Shown here in pieces: positions 31,569 to 39,672 of a stretch of DNA of 52,774 nt (position 1 is the first letter of the stretch; each line of letters starts with the position of its first letter). Source of the stretch: Mycobacterium sp. (GTDB lineage: Bacteria; Actinomycetota; Actinomycetes; Mycobacteriales; Mycobacteriaceae); NCBI GenBank assembly GCA_016197405.1, contig JACPVR010000025.1:1-52774 (forward strand), in the 5' to 3' direction. The position numbers and the translations under genes were made by a program. The notes beneath the pieces are model-generated. The model was not told the origin of the DNA, did not search any database, and saw nothing but the letters and a program-made list of their open reading frames with translations.

Positions 31569-32924
31569 CTAGATGGCGAGCTGTTCGAGGGCGGCGAGGT
31601 ACGCCTCGGTGTAGGTCGGGAATTGGGCGACGCCGTCGAGCAGGGTGTCGATGGAGATCTGGGCGCGGATGGCGAGGGCGGCGGTGTGGATCCATTCCCC
31701 GGCTTGGGGTGCGATGGCCCAGGCCCCGATGAGCGTCCGCTGGGTGCGGTCGGCGATGAGACCGAGGGTGCCGTCGGGGTCGGTTTCGTAAGTCCAGGGT
31801 CGCGCGATCGAGTCGGCGAGGTCGAGTTCGGTGGTGGCGATGTCGAGGCCACGCTGGCGGGCTTGGTCGGTGGTCAGGCCGACAGCGGCGATCTCGGGTT
31901 GGGCGAACACGACGCGGGGGATGCCGCTGTAGGTGGTTTGGCGGGGTGTGCCGAGGATGTTGTCGGCCACGACCCGTCCTTGGTACATGGCGACGTGGGT
32001 GAACAGCGCGACCCCGGTGACGTCGCCGAGCGCCCAGAGGCCGGCGGTGACGCGGCAGTGCTCGTCGACCTCCAGCGCGCCGCGCGGGTCCGGTGTGACC
32101 CCGACAGTCTTCAGGCCGAGCCCGTGGGTGCGGGGGCGGCGTCCGGTGCCGAGCACGACGACGTCGGTGCGCACGGTGGTGCCGTCGTCGAGGTCGATCA
32201 CCGTATCGGCGCCGTCGCGGCGCGCGGCGGTGGCCTGCCGGCCGAGACGGACGTCGATGCCGTCGGCGCGCAGGTGGGTGGCGACGATGTCCCCGACACG
32301 GGGGTCTTCCCGGTCCAGCAGCCGGTCGCCGCGCTGGATCAGGGTGACCCGAGCGCCCATGCGAGCGAGGAATTGGCCGAGTTCGATCCCGACGGCGCTG
32401 CCGCCGATCATCACGATCCGCTCGGGGATCTCGCGCAGGGTGGTAGCTTCCCGGTTGGTCCATACGCTGACCTCGTCCAGGCCCTCGATGGGTGGGTGGA
32501 TCGCGTCGGAGCCGGTGGCGATCACCACGTGCTCGGCGGTGAGTTCCCGGCCACCGGCCCGTACCCGCCACGGGTCCCGGCCCACCAGGGCTGCGGTGGC
32601 CTTGATAACCGTGACGCCCTGCTTCTCGTATCCGGTGACCTGCTCTGTGTCGTCGAGGTGGCGGATCATGTAGTCGCGGTAGTCTCGCAGTGCCGCCCAG
32701 TTCTGCGCCGGAGTGGACAGGCCGGCCGCGTGGGCGGCTTCGGCGCGGGCCTCGGGTGGGCGCAGCAAGGTTTTGGACGGGATACACGCCCAGTAGGCGC
32801 ACTCCCCGCCGATCAGTTCCTGCTCGATCAACGCGACCCGCCGTCCGCCCGCGTGCAGGCGCGAGGCGGCGGTCTCGCCGCCCGGTCCGGCGCCGATCAC
32901 GATTACATCGAAGTCCGTACTCAC
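31569..32924 (-). CDS. Lpd/mercuric-reductase-like flavoprotein disulfide oxidoreductase
   Basis: 451 aa from GTG 32924 (GAAGGGA upstream). FAD loop VIVIGAGPGGETAASR, redox disulfide GGECAYWACIPSK, second nucleotide loop IVMIGGSAVGIELGQF. The C-terminus (FPTYTEAYLAALEQLAI) lacks the terminal cysteine pair of MerA and the His-Glu dyad of lipoamide dehydrogenase. It belongs to the GGECxYWACxPSK subgroup whose substrate is unsettled; it may recycle a low-molecular-weight thiol or quinone during mercury stress. It follows merB in the leftward merA-merB run. Confidence 0.82.
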   Translation of the reverse strand: MSTDFDVIVIGAGPGGETAASRLHAGGRRVALIEQELIGGECAYWACIPSKTLLRPPEARAEAAHAAGLSTPAQNWAALRDYRDYMIRHLDDTEQVTGYEKQGVTVIKATAALVGRDPWRVRAGGRELTAEHVVIATGSDAIHPPIEGLDEVSVWTNREATTLREIPERIVMIGGSAVGIELGQFLARMGARVTLIQRGDRLLDREDPRVGDIVATHLRADGIDVRLGRQATAARRDGADTVIDLDDGTTVRTDVVVLGTGRRPRTHGLGLKTVGVTPDPRGALEVDEHCRVTAGLWALGDVTGVALFTHVAMYQGRVVADNILGTPRQTTYSGIPRVVFAQPEIAAVGLTTDQARQRGLDIATTELDLADSIARPWTYETDPDGTLGLIADRTQRTLIGAWAIAPQAGEWIHTAALAIRAQISIDTLLDGVAQFPTYTEAYLAALEQLAI

Positions 32925-32973
32925 AGTGGCTGTCCCTTCTCGGTGATGGCGGTTCGGGCGGCGCAGGTGGGCG

Positions 32974-33615
32974 TCAGCAGCACCCGCCGGGCTCGGGCTC
33001 CTCGGATTGAGCGGCGTCCAGCTGCCGGCCGAGTTGATAAGCGTCGGCGACTGGGAGGACCGATCCGCCGGGGTGCTCAGCGAGCCAGGGCGCCGCGGCG
33101 TCGGCGTCGGCGAAGAAGTGCACGTGGTTGCAGAAGGAAGCCCGTACGGAGACCAAGTCGTCAGGCGTGACGATGGAGACCATCGCGGTCTGGGGCTCGA
33201 CATCCCTGACTCGGTCGGGCTCGACGGTGAGCCGTATCGGGGCACCGGTGCTGTGGCAGGGGGATTCAACCTGGGCGGATTGGCCGAGGGTGGCGGGGAA
33301 GATGAGGGTGTCCAGGGCACACCAGGTGTAGAGCTGGTGGCCGTCGACGGTGAAACGGTGCGGGGTCGGGCGCAGCGTGATGCCGTAGCCGACGATCCGT
33401 CCGGCGTCGTCGTATTCGGTGTCGCGCAGTCGGCCCACCGCCTGCGCAACCTCGTCACCGGCGCGGCCGGTGGCGGCCGCGAGGTCGGCAATCGTGAGGG
33501 GTTCGCCGCGGGCCAGTTGCCGCAACAGCGGCTGCCATAGCCATCCGGCCGGGCTGTCCTGGCGGGAGAAGACACTATCCATAGTGGACACCACGGTGTC
33601 CAGGTCATTCGTCAT
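32974..33615 (-). CDS. merB: Alkylmercury lyase MerB (second copy)
   Basis: 213 aa; GGAAGGA before the ATG. Catalytic WCALDTL and SFCNHVHFF are intact, and the TEYDDAGRIVGYGITLRPTPHRF stretch matches the first MerB closely, but the N- and C-terminal parts are clearly different, so this is a diverged homologue and not a recent duplicate. It too ends in a terminal cysteine pair (GGCC). It sits 27 bases after merA. Confidence 0.96.
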   Translation of the reverse strand: MTNDLDTVVSTMDSVFSRQDSPAGWLWQPLLRQLARGEPLTIADLAAATGRAGDEVAQAVGRLRDTEYDDAGRIVGYGITLRPTPHRFTVDGHQLYTWCALDTLIFPATLGQSAQVESPCHSTGAPIRLTVEPDRVRDVEPQTAMVSIVTPDDLVSVRASFCNHVHFFADADAAAPWLAEHPGGSVLPVADAYQLGRQLDAAQSEEPEPGGCC

Positions 33616-33642
33616 CGGGATTGTCCTTCCGAGAGCAGGGTT

Positions 33643-35028
33643 TCAGGAGGCGCAGCAGGAGAGTTTGGACACGTCGCGGGTGAAGGTTTGGGCGGCGAGT
33701 TTGATGCCCTCCGCCATCGTCAGATAGGGGCACCACAGGTCGGCCATCTCGTGCACCGTCATCTGGTTTGCCAGCGCATAGACAGCGGTGGCGATGACGT
33801 CCCCGGCGCCCGCGGCGAGCACGTGCGCGCCGAGCAGCCGCCCGGAGCCTTGTTCGGCGACGAGCTTGATCGCGCCGCGGGTGTCGCGGTTGACCAGCGC
33901 CCGCGGCACGTACTCCAGCGGCAGCACCCGGCACTTACAGGCGTAGCCCTGCTCCACCGCTTGGACGTCGGTCAGCCCGGCGGAGGCGAGACTGGGCGTG
34001 GTGAAGGTGACCGCGGGCAGGTGATGGTAGTCCAGGGTGCGCCCGGCGTCGCCGAAGGCGTTGTCGACCACGACGCTGCCATGGGCCCCGGCGACGTAGA
34101 CGTACTGCGGGTGCCCGGTGACGTCCCCGGCCGCCCAGACGCGCGGGTTGTCGGTGCGCAGATACTCGTCGACGACCACCTCCCCGCGATGCCCGGTCTT
34201 CACGCCCACCGCGTCGAGATTGAGCCCGGCGGTGACCGGGTTCCGCCCAGTCGCGAGCAGCAGCCGCTGCCCAGTCACCCGCTGCCCACCGGCGGTGACG
34301 ACGACGCCCGAACCATCGGCCTCAACCTCAGTGGCGCGCTCGGCGATCACGGCGATGCCGTCGTCAGCGAACACCCCGGCCAGCAGGCCGGCGAGTTCCG
34401 GTTCGGTGTGCGGGGCGAATCGGCCCACGATGCTCACTCGGACGCCGAGGTGGGCGAACAGTTGCGCCTGCTCCAGCCCGACGTAGCCGCCGCCGACGAC
34501 GACCAACGACTCGGGCAGTTCGGTCTGCTCCATCGCGGTGGTCGAGGTCAGGTAGTCCACCCGGTCGGCTCCGTCGAGGCCGTCGGTACGCGGGGTGGAG
34601 CCGGTGGCGATCAGGTAGTGCTCGGCCTCGACCCGGACGTGGCCGCCGTCATGCAGGTTCACCTCCAGCGCCGGTCCCTCGATGAACCGGGCCTCGCCGG
34701 GCAGGATCTCCCACCCGTACTCGGCGGCCAGGTCGACGTACTTCTCCGCCCGCAACCCTGCCACCAGCGTGTCCTTGCCACCGATCAGCGCGGCGGCGTC
34801 CACCGGGCCCGCGCTGGTGGAAATCCCCGGAAAGTGCTGGTCCAGCGCCACATGGCGGGCCTCGGCCGCGGCCAGCAGTGCCTTCGACGGCACACAGCCG
34901 ACGTTGACGCACGTCCCGCCAACGGTGCCGCGCTCGATCATCACCACGCTCTTGCCCTTGCCGCGGGCCGCGATCGCCGCCGCGAACGCACCCCCACCCG
35001 AACCGATCACCGCCAAGTCGTACCGCAC
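33643..35028 (-). CDS. merA: Mercuric reductase MerA (second copy, short form)
   Basis: 461 aa from GTG 35028 (GGAGGAG upstream). Same layout as the first: VIGSGGGAFAAAIAARG, GGTCVNVGCVPSK, VVVGGGYVGLEQAQLF, and a C-terminal SKLSCCAS. No N-terminal HMA domain. It heads the leftward merA-merB-lpd operon, divergent from an ArsR-type regulator rather than MerR. Confidence 0.97.
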   Translation of the reverse strand: MRYDLAVIGSGGGAFAAAIAARGKGKSVVMIERGTVGGTCVNVGCVPSKALLAAAEARHVALDQHFPGISTSAGPVDAAALIGGKDTLVAGLRAEKYVDLAAEYGWEILPGEARFIEGPALEVNLHDGGHVRVEAEHYLIATGSTPRTDGLDGADRVDYLTSTTAMEQTELPESLVVVGGGYVGLEQAQLFAHLGVRVSIVGRFAPHTEPELAGLLAGVFADDGIAVIAERATEVEADGSGVVVTAGGQRVTGQRLLLATGRNPVTAGLNLDAVGVKTGHRGEVVVDEYLRTDNPRVWAAGDVTGHPQYVYVAGAHGSVVVDNAFGDAGRTLDYHHLPAVTFTTPSLASAGLTDVQAVEQGYACKCRVLPLEYVPRALVNRDTRGAIKLVAEQGSGRLLGAHVLAAGAGDVIATAVYALANQMTVHEMADLWCPYLTMAEGIKLAAQTFTRDVSKLSCCAS

Positions 35029-35040
35029 CAGCGATCTCCT

Positions 35041-35133
35041 CCCACTGACATATTCGTCTTCCCGGATGCATAGATGCTAACCTAAGATTCGTACATCCGG
35101 ATACGACAGACACTCGATGTGAGGACGGCGACC
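35041..35133. promoter_or_regulatory. Divergent promoter region of the ArsR-controlled mercury module
   Basis: AT-richer than its surroundings. Inverted repeat CCGGATG (35062-35068) / CATCCGG (35094-35100), with GCATAGATGC between, gives ArsR-type operator candidates. TAACCT and TAAGAT fit TANNNT -10 elements. No MerR-type dyad is seen here. Confidence 0.55.
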
Positions 35134-35502
35134 GTGGCCGACGCTTCCGAACGCAGCAGCACGCTGCTGCCCACCGAGCCGAACGGGGTGGAGATGATGG
35201 CGAAATTCTTCCGCGCCCTCGGCGACCCCGCCCGGCTGCGGCTGCTGGAGTTCCTGCTGCACGAGGAACACGCCGTGGGCGAATGCGTCACGCACATCGG
35301 CCTGTCCCAGGGCCGGGTGTCCAGTCACTTGGCCTGCCTGTCCGACTGCGGCTACGTGCAGCTGCGCCGCCAAGGCCGCTTCGCCTACTACCGGGTCACC
35401 GACCCCCGCGTCGCGGAACTGGTGCTGCTGGCGCGCTCGCTGGCCGCGGACAACGCCGCCGCCCTCGCCGCGTGCATGCGCATCACCGCCCCGAACGCCT
35501 GA
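35134..35502 (+). CDS. ArsR/SmtB-family metal-sensing repressor
   Basis: About 122 aa from GTG 35134 (GAGGA 9 bases upstream); GTG 35119 is in frame too. Winged HTH: FFRALGDPARLRLLEFLL, then GLSQGRVSSHLACLSDCGYVQLRRQGRFAYYRV. Cysteines at GECVTHIG and in the recognition-helix region (LACLSDCGY) recall the CmtR/ArsR-type thiolate sites, so Hg(II) binding is plausible. It is divergent from merA2 and upstream of the merT-like/trx/ccdA genes; it likely represses both directions until metal binds. Confidence 0.87.
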   Translation: MADASERSSTLLPTEPNGVEMMAKFFRALGDPARLRLLEFLLHEEHAVGECVTHIGLSQGRVSSHLACLSDCGYVQLRRQGRFAYYRVTDPRVAELVLLARSLAADNAAALAACMRITAPNA

Positions 35503-35523
35503 CCAGCCGAGGAGACCGCCTCC

Positions 35524-35841
35524 ATGTCGACCAACCCCGGCTCCGAGAGCAAGCGCACCGCGCTCGCCGCCGCCGGTTTCCTCCTGGTCCCCATCGTGTG
35601 TTGCGGCCTGCCGGTGCTGATCGCCGCCGGAGCCCTTGGCGCGGTGGGCTCGGTACTGGGCAACCCCTGGGTCATCGGCACCGCCGTCGTGGTGGTCCTC
35701 GCCGCGGTGACGCGGTTCGCGCGCCGGCGCGTCACCCGACACGGCGCCACCCGAGACAACTCGTGCTGCCCGCCCGTGCCACCCGCCCGCGACCAGCCCG
35801 ATCGGCCACACGAGTCCTCCCACCCCAACCAGGAGTCCTGA
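35524..35841 (+). CDS. Small MerT/MerF-like mercury membrane protein (second copy)
   Basis: 105 aa with AGGAGA before the ATG. The first helix holds a Cys pair (VPIVCCGLPVLIAAGALG) and a second helix follows (VIGTAVVVVLAAV). The cytoplasmic tail has another pair (NSCCPPVPP). Same plan as the protein at 11137-11430, with the shared NPWVIG motif. Likely carries Hg(II) inward to MerA; inferred from cysteine layout and operon position. Confidence 0.77.
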   Translation: MSTNPGSESKRTALAAAGFLLVPIVCCGLPVLIAAGALGAVGSVLGNPWVIGTAVVVVLAAVTRFARRRVTRHGATRDNSCCPPVPPARDQPDRPHESSHPNQES

Positions 35842-35844
35842 CCC

Positions 35845-36435
35845 ATGCCTGACGCACCCGCCCCGACCGGACCTGCCGCGCCGCGCTCTCGTCGACGACT
35901 CGTCACGATCGCGCTGACCGTTATCGCCGTCGTCGGGATCTCCGTCGTGCTGTATTCGGCGTTTTCCCCGTCGAGCAAGCAGACCGCGTCCCCACCCGCT
36001 GCCGACGGCAGCGCAAAGGCCGGGACCACTGCCGCTGCGGGAGCGTTCACCGCCCGAACCCTGCAGGGCGTGCAGGTCGCGGTGCCCGGCTCGCGGCCCA
36101 GCGTGCTGTTCTTCTTCTCCGTCGGGTGCGGCGGTTGCGGTCCGGCCACCCACACCCTCGCCCAGGTCCAGCAGGCGGTCGGCACGAAGGCGAACTTCGT
36201 CGCCGTCGACATCGGCCCCGGCGAAACCGAGCAGGACATCACAGACTTCCTCACCGCCAACCAGGCCACCAGCCTTGCCTACGCCAGCGACAGCAACGCC
36301 ACCCTGATCAGCGCCTACCAGGTCACTCAGCTGTCCACCGCCGTCGTGCTGGACGCCTCCGGCAAACCGGTGTTCCGCGCTGTCGAGCCCACCGCCGATC
36401 AGATCCGTGCCGAACTGGCCAAGGTGAGCGCGTGA
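35845..36435 (+). CDS. Membrane-anchored thioredoxin-like CxxC protein
   Basis: 196 aa. One N-terminal membrane segment (IALTVIAVVGISVVLYSAF, about 24-42) with no lipobox Cys, then a thioredoxin-like domain facing outward with FFFSVGCGGCGPA (CGGC). It is the counterpart of the lipoprotein at 10616-11140, with the same VLFFFSVGCG core and a DxGPGE / DMDPGE loop, but with a different anchor. Operon: MerT/F-like, this gene, CcdA-like, in the same order as module 1. Confidence 0.85.
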   Translation: MPDAPAPTGPAAPRSRRRLVTIALTVIAVVGISVVLYSAFSPSSKQTASPPAADGSAKAGTTAAAGAFTARTLQGVQVAVPGSRPSVLFFFSVGCGGCGPATHTLAQVQQAVGTKANFVAVDIGPGETEQDITDFLTANQATSLAYASDSNATLISAYQVTQLSTAVVLDASGKPVFRAVEPTADQIRAELAKVSA

Positions 36436-37358
36436 TCGGCCCGCTGTTGGCGCTCGCCTTCGGCGCCGGGATGCTCGCCCCGGTCAACCCCTGCGGCTTC
36501 GCCGTACTGCCCGCCTTCCTCGCCTACGCCGTCGACACCGGCGACGGCCAGGCGGACGCGCGGCCCGGCGCTTTGTCCCGGCTGGCCGGTGGCCTGCGCG
36601 CCGGGCTCGCGCTGACCGCCGGGTTCGCCGGCACCTTCACCGCCATCGGACTACTACTGGCCCTCGGCTTGCGTTCCCTGACCGGTGTCATCCCGTGGCT
36701 GGCCGCCGCGCTCGGCGCGATCCTGGCCGTGGGCGGCCTGGCCATGGTCGCCGGCGGACACCTGCCGCTGCGGCTACCCACCCGCCGTTCCGGCACCCCG
36801 CGGCAGGGGCCCAGAGGCATGGTGGCCTTCGGCGCCGGGTACGCACTGGCCTCCGCCTCCTGCACGCTCGCGGTGCTGCTCGCGGTCGTCACCCAAGCCC
36901 TGGCCAGCACCAACATCTCCGGCGTCCTGGTCGTATTCGCCGCCTACGCCGCCGGCTCCGCCACCCTGCTGCTGTCCCTCGCGCTATTCGCCGCATTCGC
37001 CAGCGGCCTGATCAACCGGTTCCTCCGACGGCTGCTGCCCCACATGAACCGCATCACCGGCGCCGTGCTTGCCCTTTCCGGCGGCTACCTACTCCTTTAC
37101 TGGCTGCCACAACTACTCGGCGGGCACCCCGGCATCGGCGCACTCACCGGCGTCGTCGGCACCGTGTCAGCCTGGATCACCGGACACCAACTTGCGATCG
37201 CCATCACCGCACTCGGCCTCATCCTCGTCACCGCGATCGCCACCCTCACCCGCCGCGAACGCCGCCACACCACCACCGACACCGCCGACGACTGCTGCGC
37301 ACCCAGGCCACAGCCCGAAGAAAATGCGGACCAGGTAGGAGGACCCGGCAGCAGGTGA
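36432..37358 (+). CDS. CcdA/DsbD-type thiol electron carrier (second copy)
   Basis: 308 aa from GTG 36432, overlapping the previous stop (GTGA). Six or more hydrophobic segments. The conserved cysteines are NPCGFAVLPAF in the first helix and SASCTLAVLL in the fourth. A further membrane helix precedes a cytoplasmic tail with a vicinal pair (DDCCAPRPQ) that the module-1 copy lacks. It should shuttle electrons to the neighbouring CxxC protein; the tail pair might bind Hg(II) directly. Confidence 0.85.
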   Translation: MIGPLLALAFGAGMLAPVNPCGFAVLPAFLAYAVDTGDGQADARPGALSRLAGGLRAGLALTAGFAGTFTAIGLLLALGLRSLTGVIPWLAAALGAILAVGGLAMVAGGHLPLRLPTRRSGTPRQGPRGMVAFGAGYALASASCTLAVLLAVVTQALASTNISGVLVVFAAYAAGSATLLLSLALFAAFASGLINRFLRRLLPHMNRITGAVLALSGGYLLLYWLPQLLGGHPGIGALTGVVGTVSAWITGHQLAIAITALGLILVTAIATLTRRERRHTTTDTADDCCAPRPQPEENADQVGGPGSR

Positions 37359-37782
37359 CCTGCCTGCCGGGATCCAACTGGCACGCGGGCCTCTACGATG
37401 CGAGCCCGAGGCGGCCGGATTGTCCCCATGGGAGTCCGGCAGGCGGCAAAGCCTTGCTGTAGAAGCAAACCACCACAGTCGACGACGCAGGGCTGCGGAC
37501 TCTGCATGCCTCCATCTTCACGGAGAATTGCGCAAGCATCGCCCCGCACCACGCCGCCGGTTGCTGAACCGTCGGCATCCGCGAACGCATCGCCCAGCGG
37601 GGCGGCGTCTGGCACAACACAGTCTTTTATCGAACGCCGCTCAGCCGTCCGATGATCGGTCGGCCCAGTCTGACTGGACATTTGCCGCAACGAGTGGCCA
37701 TTCCGCAAAGGCTCGGCTACCGCCAGTTCGCAACGCGGCCATCAAGAGTTCAGTGAGACATGAGGGTCCTTGAGCGGCTACT
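37359..37782. other. 424-bp gap between the ccdA-like and merR-like genes
   Basis: No convincing gene. An inverted repeat (CCTGCCGG near 37370, CCGGCAGG near 37436) may terminate the ccdA operon. Short frames on both strands have coding-like patches (for example CLTELLMAALRTGG on the minus strand near 37730) but none is intact, so I read it as remnants left by an earlier cargo rearrangement. Confidence 0.4.
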
Positions 37783-38190
37783 TCACCGTTCGATGATCGG
37801 GCAGATCGATCTGTTCGGTTCCGACTCGGTATCGGCTGCCACGGCGGTGTCCCGACTGGCGGTGAGGCTCGCACGCAGCGCCAGCAATTCGGTAATGGTG
37901 TTGTCGATCTCCGCGATCCGGGCGTCGAGTAGATCCCGTACGGCTCCGCACGGGGTGGGACCGGCGCGGCGGAGGGTGAGGATGGTGCCTATGTCGTCCA
38001 GGGGGAGGTCCAGGGCGCGGGCGCGGCGGATGAAGGTGAGGGTGTCGACGTCGTCCTGGTTGTAAAGGCGGTACCCGGCCGCAGTGCGCTGGGCGGGCGG
38101 CAGCAGGCCGCGCTCCTCATACAAGCGCACGGCCTTACGGGTGAGCCCGGCCGCCTGGGCGGCCCGCCCGACGGTCATCGCCTGGGCCAT
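37783..38190 (-). CDS. MerR-family metal-responsive regulator (second copy)
   Basis: 135 aa, AAGGAGG before the ATG. MerR HTH (TVGRAAQAAGLTRKAVRLYEERGLLPP), then a dimer helix and TPCGAVRDLLDARIAEID, the first metal-ligand Cys. The C-terminus has only one further Cys (SICPIIER), so the MerR three-Cys set is incomplete; this looks more like a CueR/CadR-type or diverged Hg sensor. Divergent from the Cys-rich peptide/MFS genes with a classical MerR dyad between them. Confidence 0.88.
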   Translation of the reverse strand: MAQAMTVGRAAQAAGLTRKAVRLYEERGLLPPAQRTAAGYRLYNQDDVDTLTFIRRARALDLPLDDIGTILTLRRAGPTPCGAVRDLLDARIAEIDNTITELLALRASLTASRDTAVAADTESEPNRSICPIIER

Positions 38191-38222
38191 CGTCTGCCTC
38201 CTTCGCGTCCCGGCCGCTCGCC

Positions 38223-38254
38223 TTGACCTTCACCTGGGGTGAAGGTTTTAGCGT
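38223..38254 (+). promoter_or_regulatory. MerR-type promoter for the Cys-rich peptide and MFS genes
   Basis: Dyad ACCTTCACC-TGG-GGTGAAGGT (38226-38246) lies between -35 TTGACC (38223) and -10 TAGCGT (38249). The spacer is 20 bases, over-long as MerR activators require. Confidence 0.8.
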
Positions 38255-38293
38255 CTCCAGTGTAGGACCGGAAACCGAAGGGAGGCGCAGGTC

Positions 38294-38440
38294 ATGGCAA
38301 TAGTCGAGTGCGAGGTGTACCGGCGCCCGGACCCGGAGCGCGGATGTGAGATGACCGTCACCAAGGGCGCCGTCCCAGGCCACGGTCGCGACCGCAACCC
38401 CACCTGTTGCTGCGGGCACACCATGGAGAAAGTCCGCTGA
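38294..38440 (+). CDS. 48-aa cysteine-rich peptide
   Basis: ATG 38294 has an ideal ribosome site (GGAGG, 8 bases away). The product has five cysteines, among them GCEM and a C-terminal triple (TCCCGHTMEKVR), in an otherwise polar chain. That suggests a metal-binding peptide or small zinc-ribbon. It is the first gene behind the MerR-type promoter and overlaps the region where the MFS frame begins, so it is probably co-expressed with the exporter, perhaps as a metal chaperone. No family recognised. Confidence 0.7.
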   Translation: MAIVECEVYRRPDPERGCEMTVTKGAVPGHGRDRNPTCCCGHTMEKVR

Positions 38441-38481
38441 GCCGCGGCCAGCCAGGACGTGCGGGCACCGGGCTGCGCCAG

Positions 38482-39672
38482 GTGTTCTCCCATCCTGGTT
38501 ACCGCCGGTTGTGGGCGGCGCGCACCGCTTCTGCCTGGGGTGACGCGTTCGCCACCGTGGCGTTGGGCCTGCTGGTGTGGGACCGCACCGGCTCCGGGCT
38601 CGGTGTGGCCGGGGTGATCGTCGCGGAGATCGTCCCGGTGCTGCTGCTGGCACCGTTCGCTGGGGTGGCAGTCGACTGGTTCTCGCCGGTGCGGGTCATG
38701 GTGGTTGCCGACTTGGCGCGCGTGCTGGTGGCTGCGGGGCTACCGCTGGTCGCCGGCTCGGTGCCGGGCATCTACGCGGTGGCGTTCGCCATGTCCGCAG
38801 CGTCGGCGTTGTTCAATCCGGCCGCCAGTGCCGCGCTGCCCGCGCTGGTGAACGAGGAGGAGTTGATCGCCGGGAACTCGGGGATCTGGACCGCCGCGGT
38901 GCTCTCCCAGATCGTGCTCGCCCCGGCTGCGGGTGCCGTGGTCGCGACCGTCGGCTATGGCCTGGCGTTCTGGGTGAACGCAGCGAGCTTCGCCGTCTCG
39001 GCGCTGCTGCTGTCCCGCCTGCACCTGCTGCGCCCGGCAGCCGATGCGGCCCGTGCCGCCTGGTGGCATCAGGCCCGAGACGGCATCAGGGTGCTGGCCG
39101 GGCACCGGGTGCTGCGAGCCTTGGCCGCTGGTCAGGCCCTGGCGGCGTTGTCGGCCGGAGCGACCAGTGCCCTGCTGGTTGTGTTGATCCGCGAGCGCCT
39201 GGGCAGGGGCCCCGCCGGATACGGAATCGCGCTGGCCTGCATCGGCGTGGGCGCCGCAGCAGGCCCGTTACTGCTGACCCGGCTGATCACCGATCCTCGC
39301 AAACCCGCGTTCATTTTCGGACCCTATCTGTTGCGCGCCGCCGTAGATGCCGTCCTTGCGAGTGTCCGCGTCCCGGTGGTGGCGTTGGGCAGCCTGGCCG
39401 GCTACGGCGGGGGCACCTCTGCCGGCGCAGTCACCTTCAACTCGCTGCTGCAGGCCGAAACCCCACCCGCCGCACGCGGCCGGGTCTTCGCCGCCTTCGA
39501 TCTGATCTGGCAACTCGGCCGCCTGGCCTCCCTCGGGCTGGGTGGGTGGCTGGCTGATGCGGCAGGGATCACCGCCGTCTACGCCGCAGGGGCTGCACTG
39601 CTCGTCGCTGCCGCTCTGATCGGCCGAGCCGGTCTGACCGACCATCGCCACCACCAAGAGAAGAGGCGCTGA
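38482..39672 (+). CDS. MFS efflux transporter
   Basis: About 396 aa from GTG 38482 (VFSHPGYRRLWAARTASAWGD); the frame is open upstream to a TTG at 38407, so the start is uncertain. Twelve hydrophobic segments in the MFS_3 pattern. Motif A-like loop DWFSPVRVMVVADLARV near residue 65, and a late PPAARGRVFAAFDLIWQLGR loop typical of this group. It follows the Cys-rich peptide under MerR-type control, so a metal- or stress-related export role is likely; the substrate cannot be read from sequence. Confidence 0.82.
   Translation: MFSHPGYRRLWAARTASAWGDAFATVALGLLVWDRTGSGLGVAGVIVAEIVPVLLLAPFAGVAVDWFSPVRVMVVADLARVLVAAGLPLVAGSVPGIYAVAFAMSAASALFNPAASAALPALVNEEELIAGNSGIWTAAVLSQIVLAPAAGAVVATVGYGLAFWVNAASFAVSALLLSRLHLLRPAADAARAAWWHQARDGIRVLAGHRVLRALAAGQALAALSAGATSALLVVLIRERLGRGPAGYGIALACIGVGAAAGPLLLTRLITDPRKPAFIFGPYLLRAAVDAVLASVRVPVVALGSLAGYGGGTSAGAVTFNSLLQAETPPAARGRVFAAFDLIWQLGRLASLGLGGWLADAAGITAVYAAGAALLVAAALIGRAGLTDHRHHQEKRR

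Noticed and set aside
31569..33608. One 679-aa protein fusing the flavoprotein with upstream sequence
   Set aside because: The upstream 228 codons are merB read in the wrong frame. The flavoprotein has its own GTG with a good ribosome site at 32924.
33688..35073. A 461-aa + strand frame opposite merA2
   Set aside because: Antisense shadow of a clear mercuric reductase.
36126..37358. A 410-aa version of the second CcdA-like protein
   Set aside because: The first 102 codons overlap the thioredoxin-like gene in another frame and are Arg-rich. GTG 36432 overlapping the preceding stop is the natural start.
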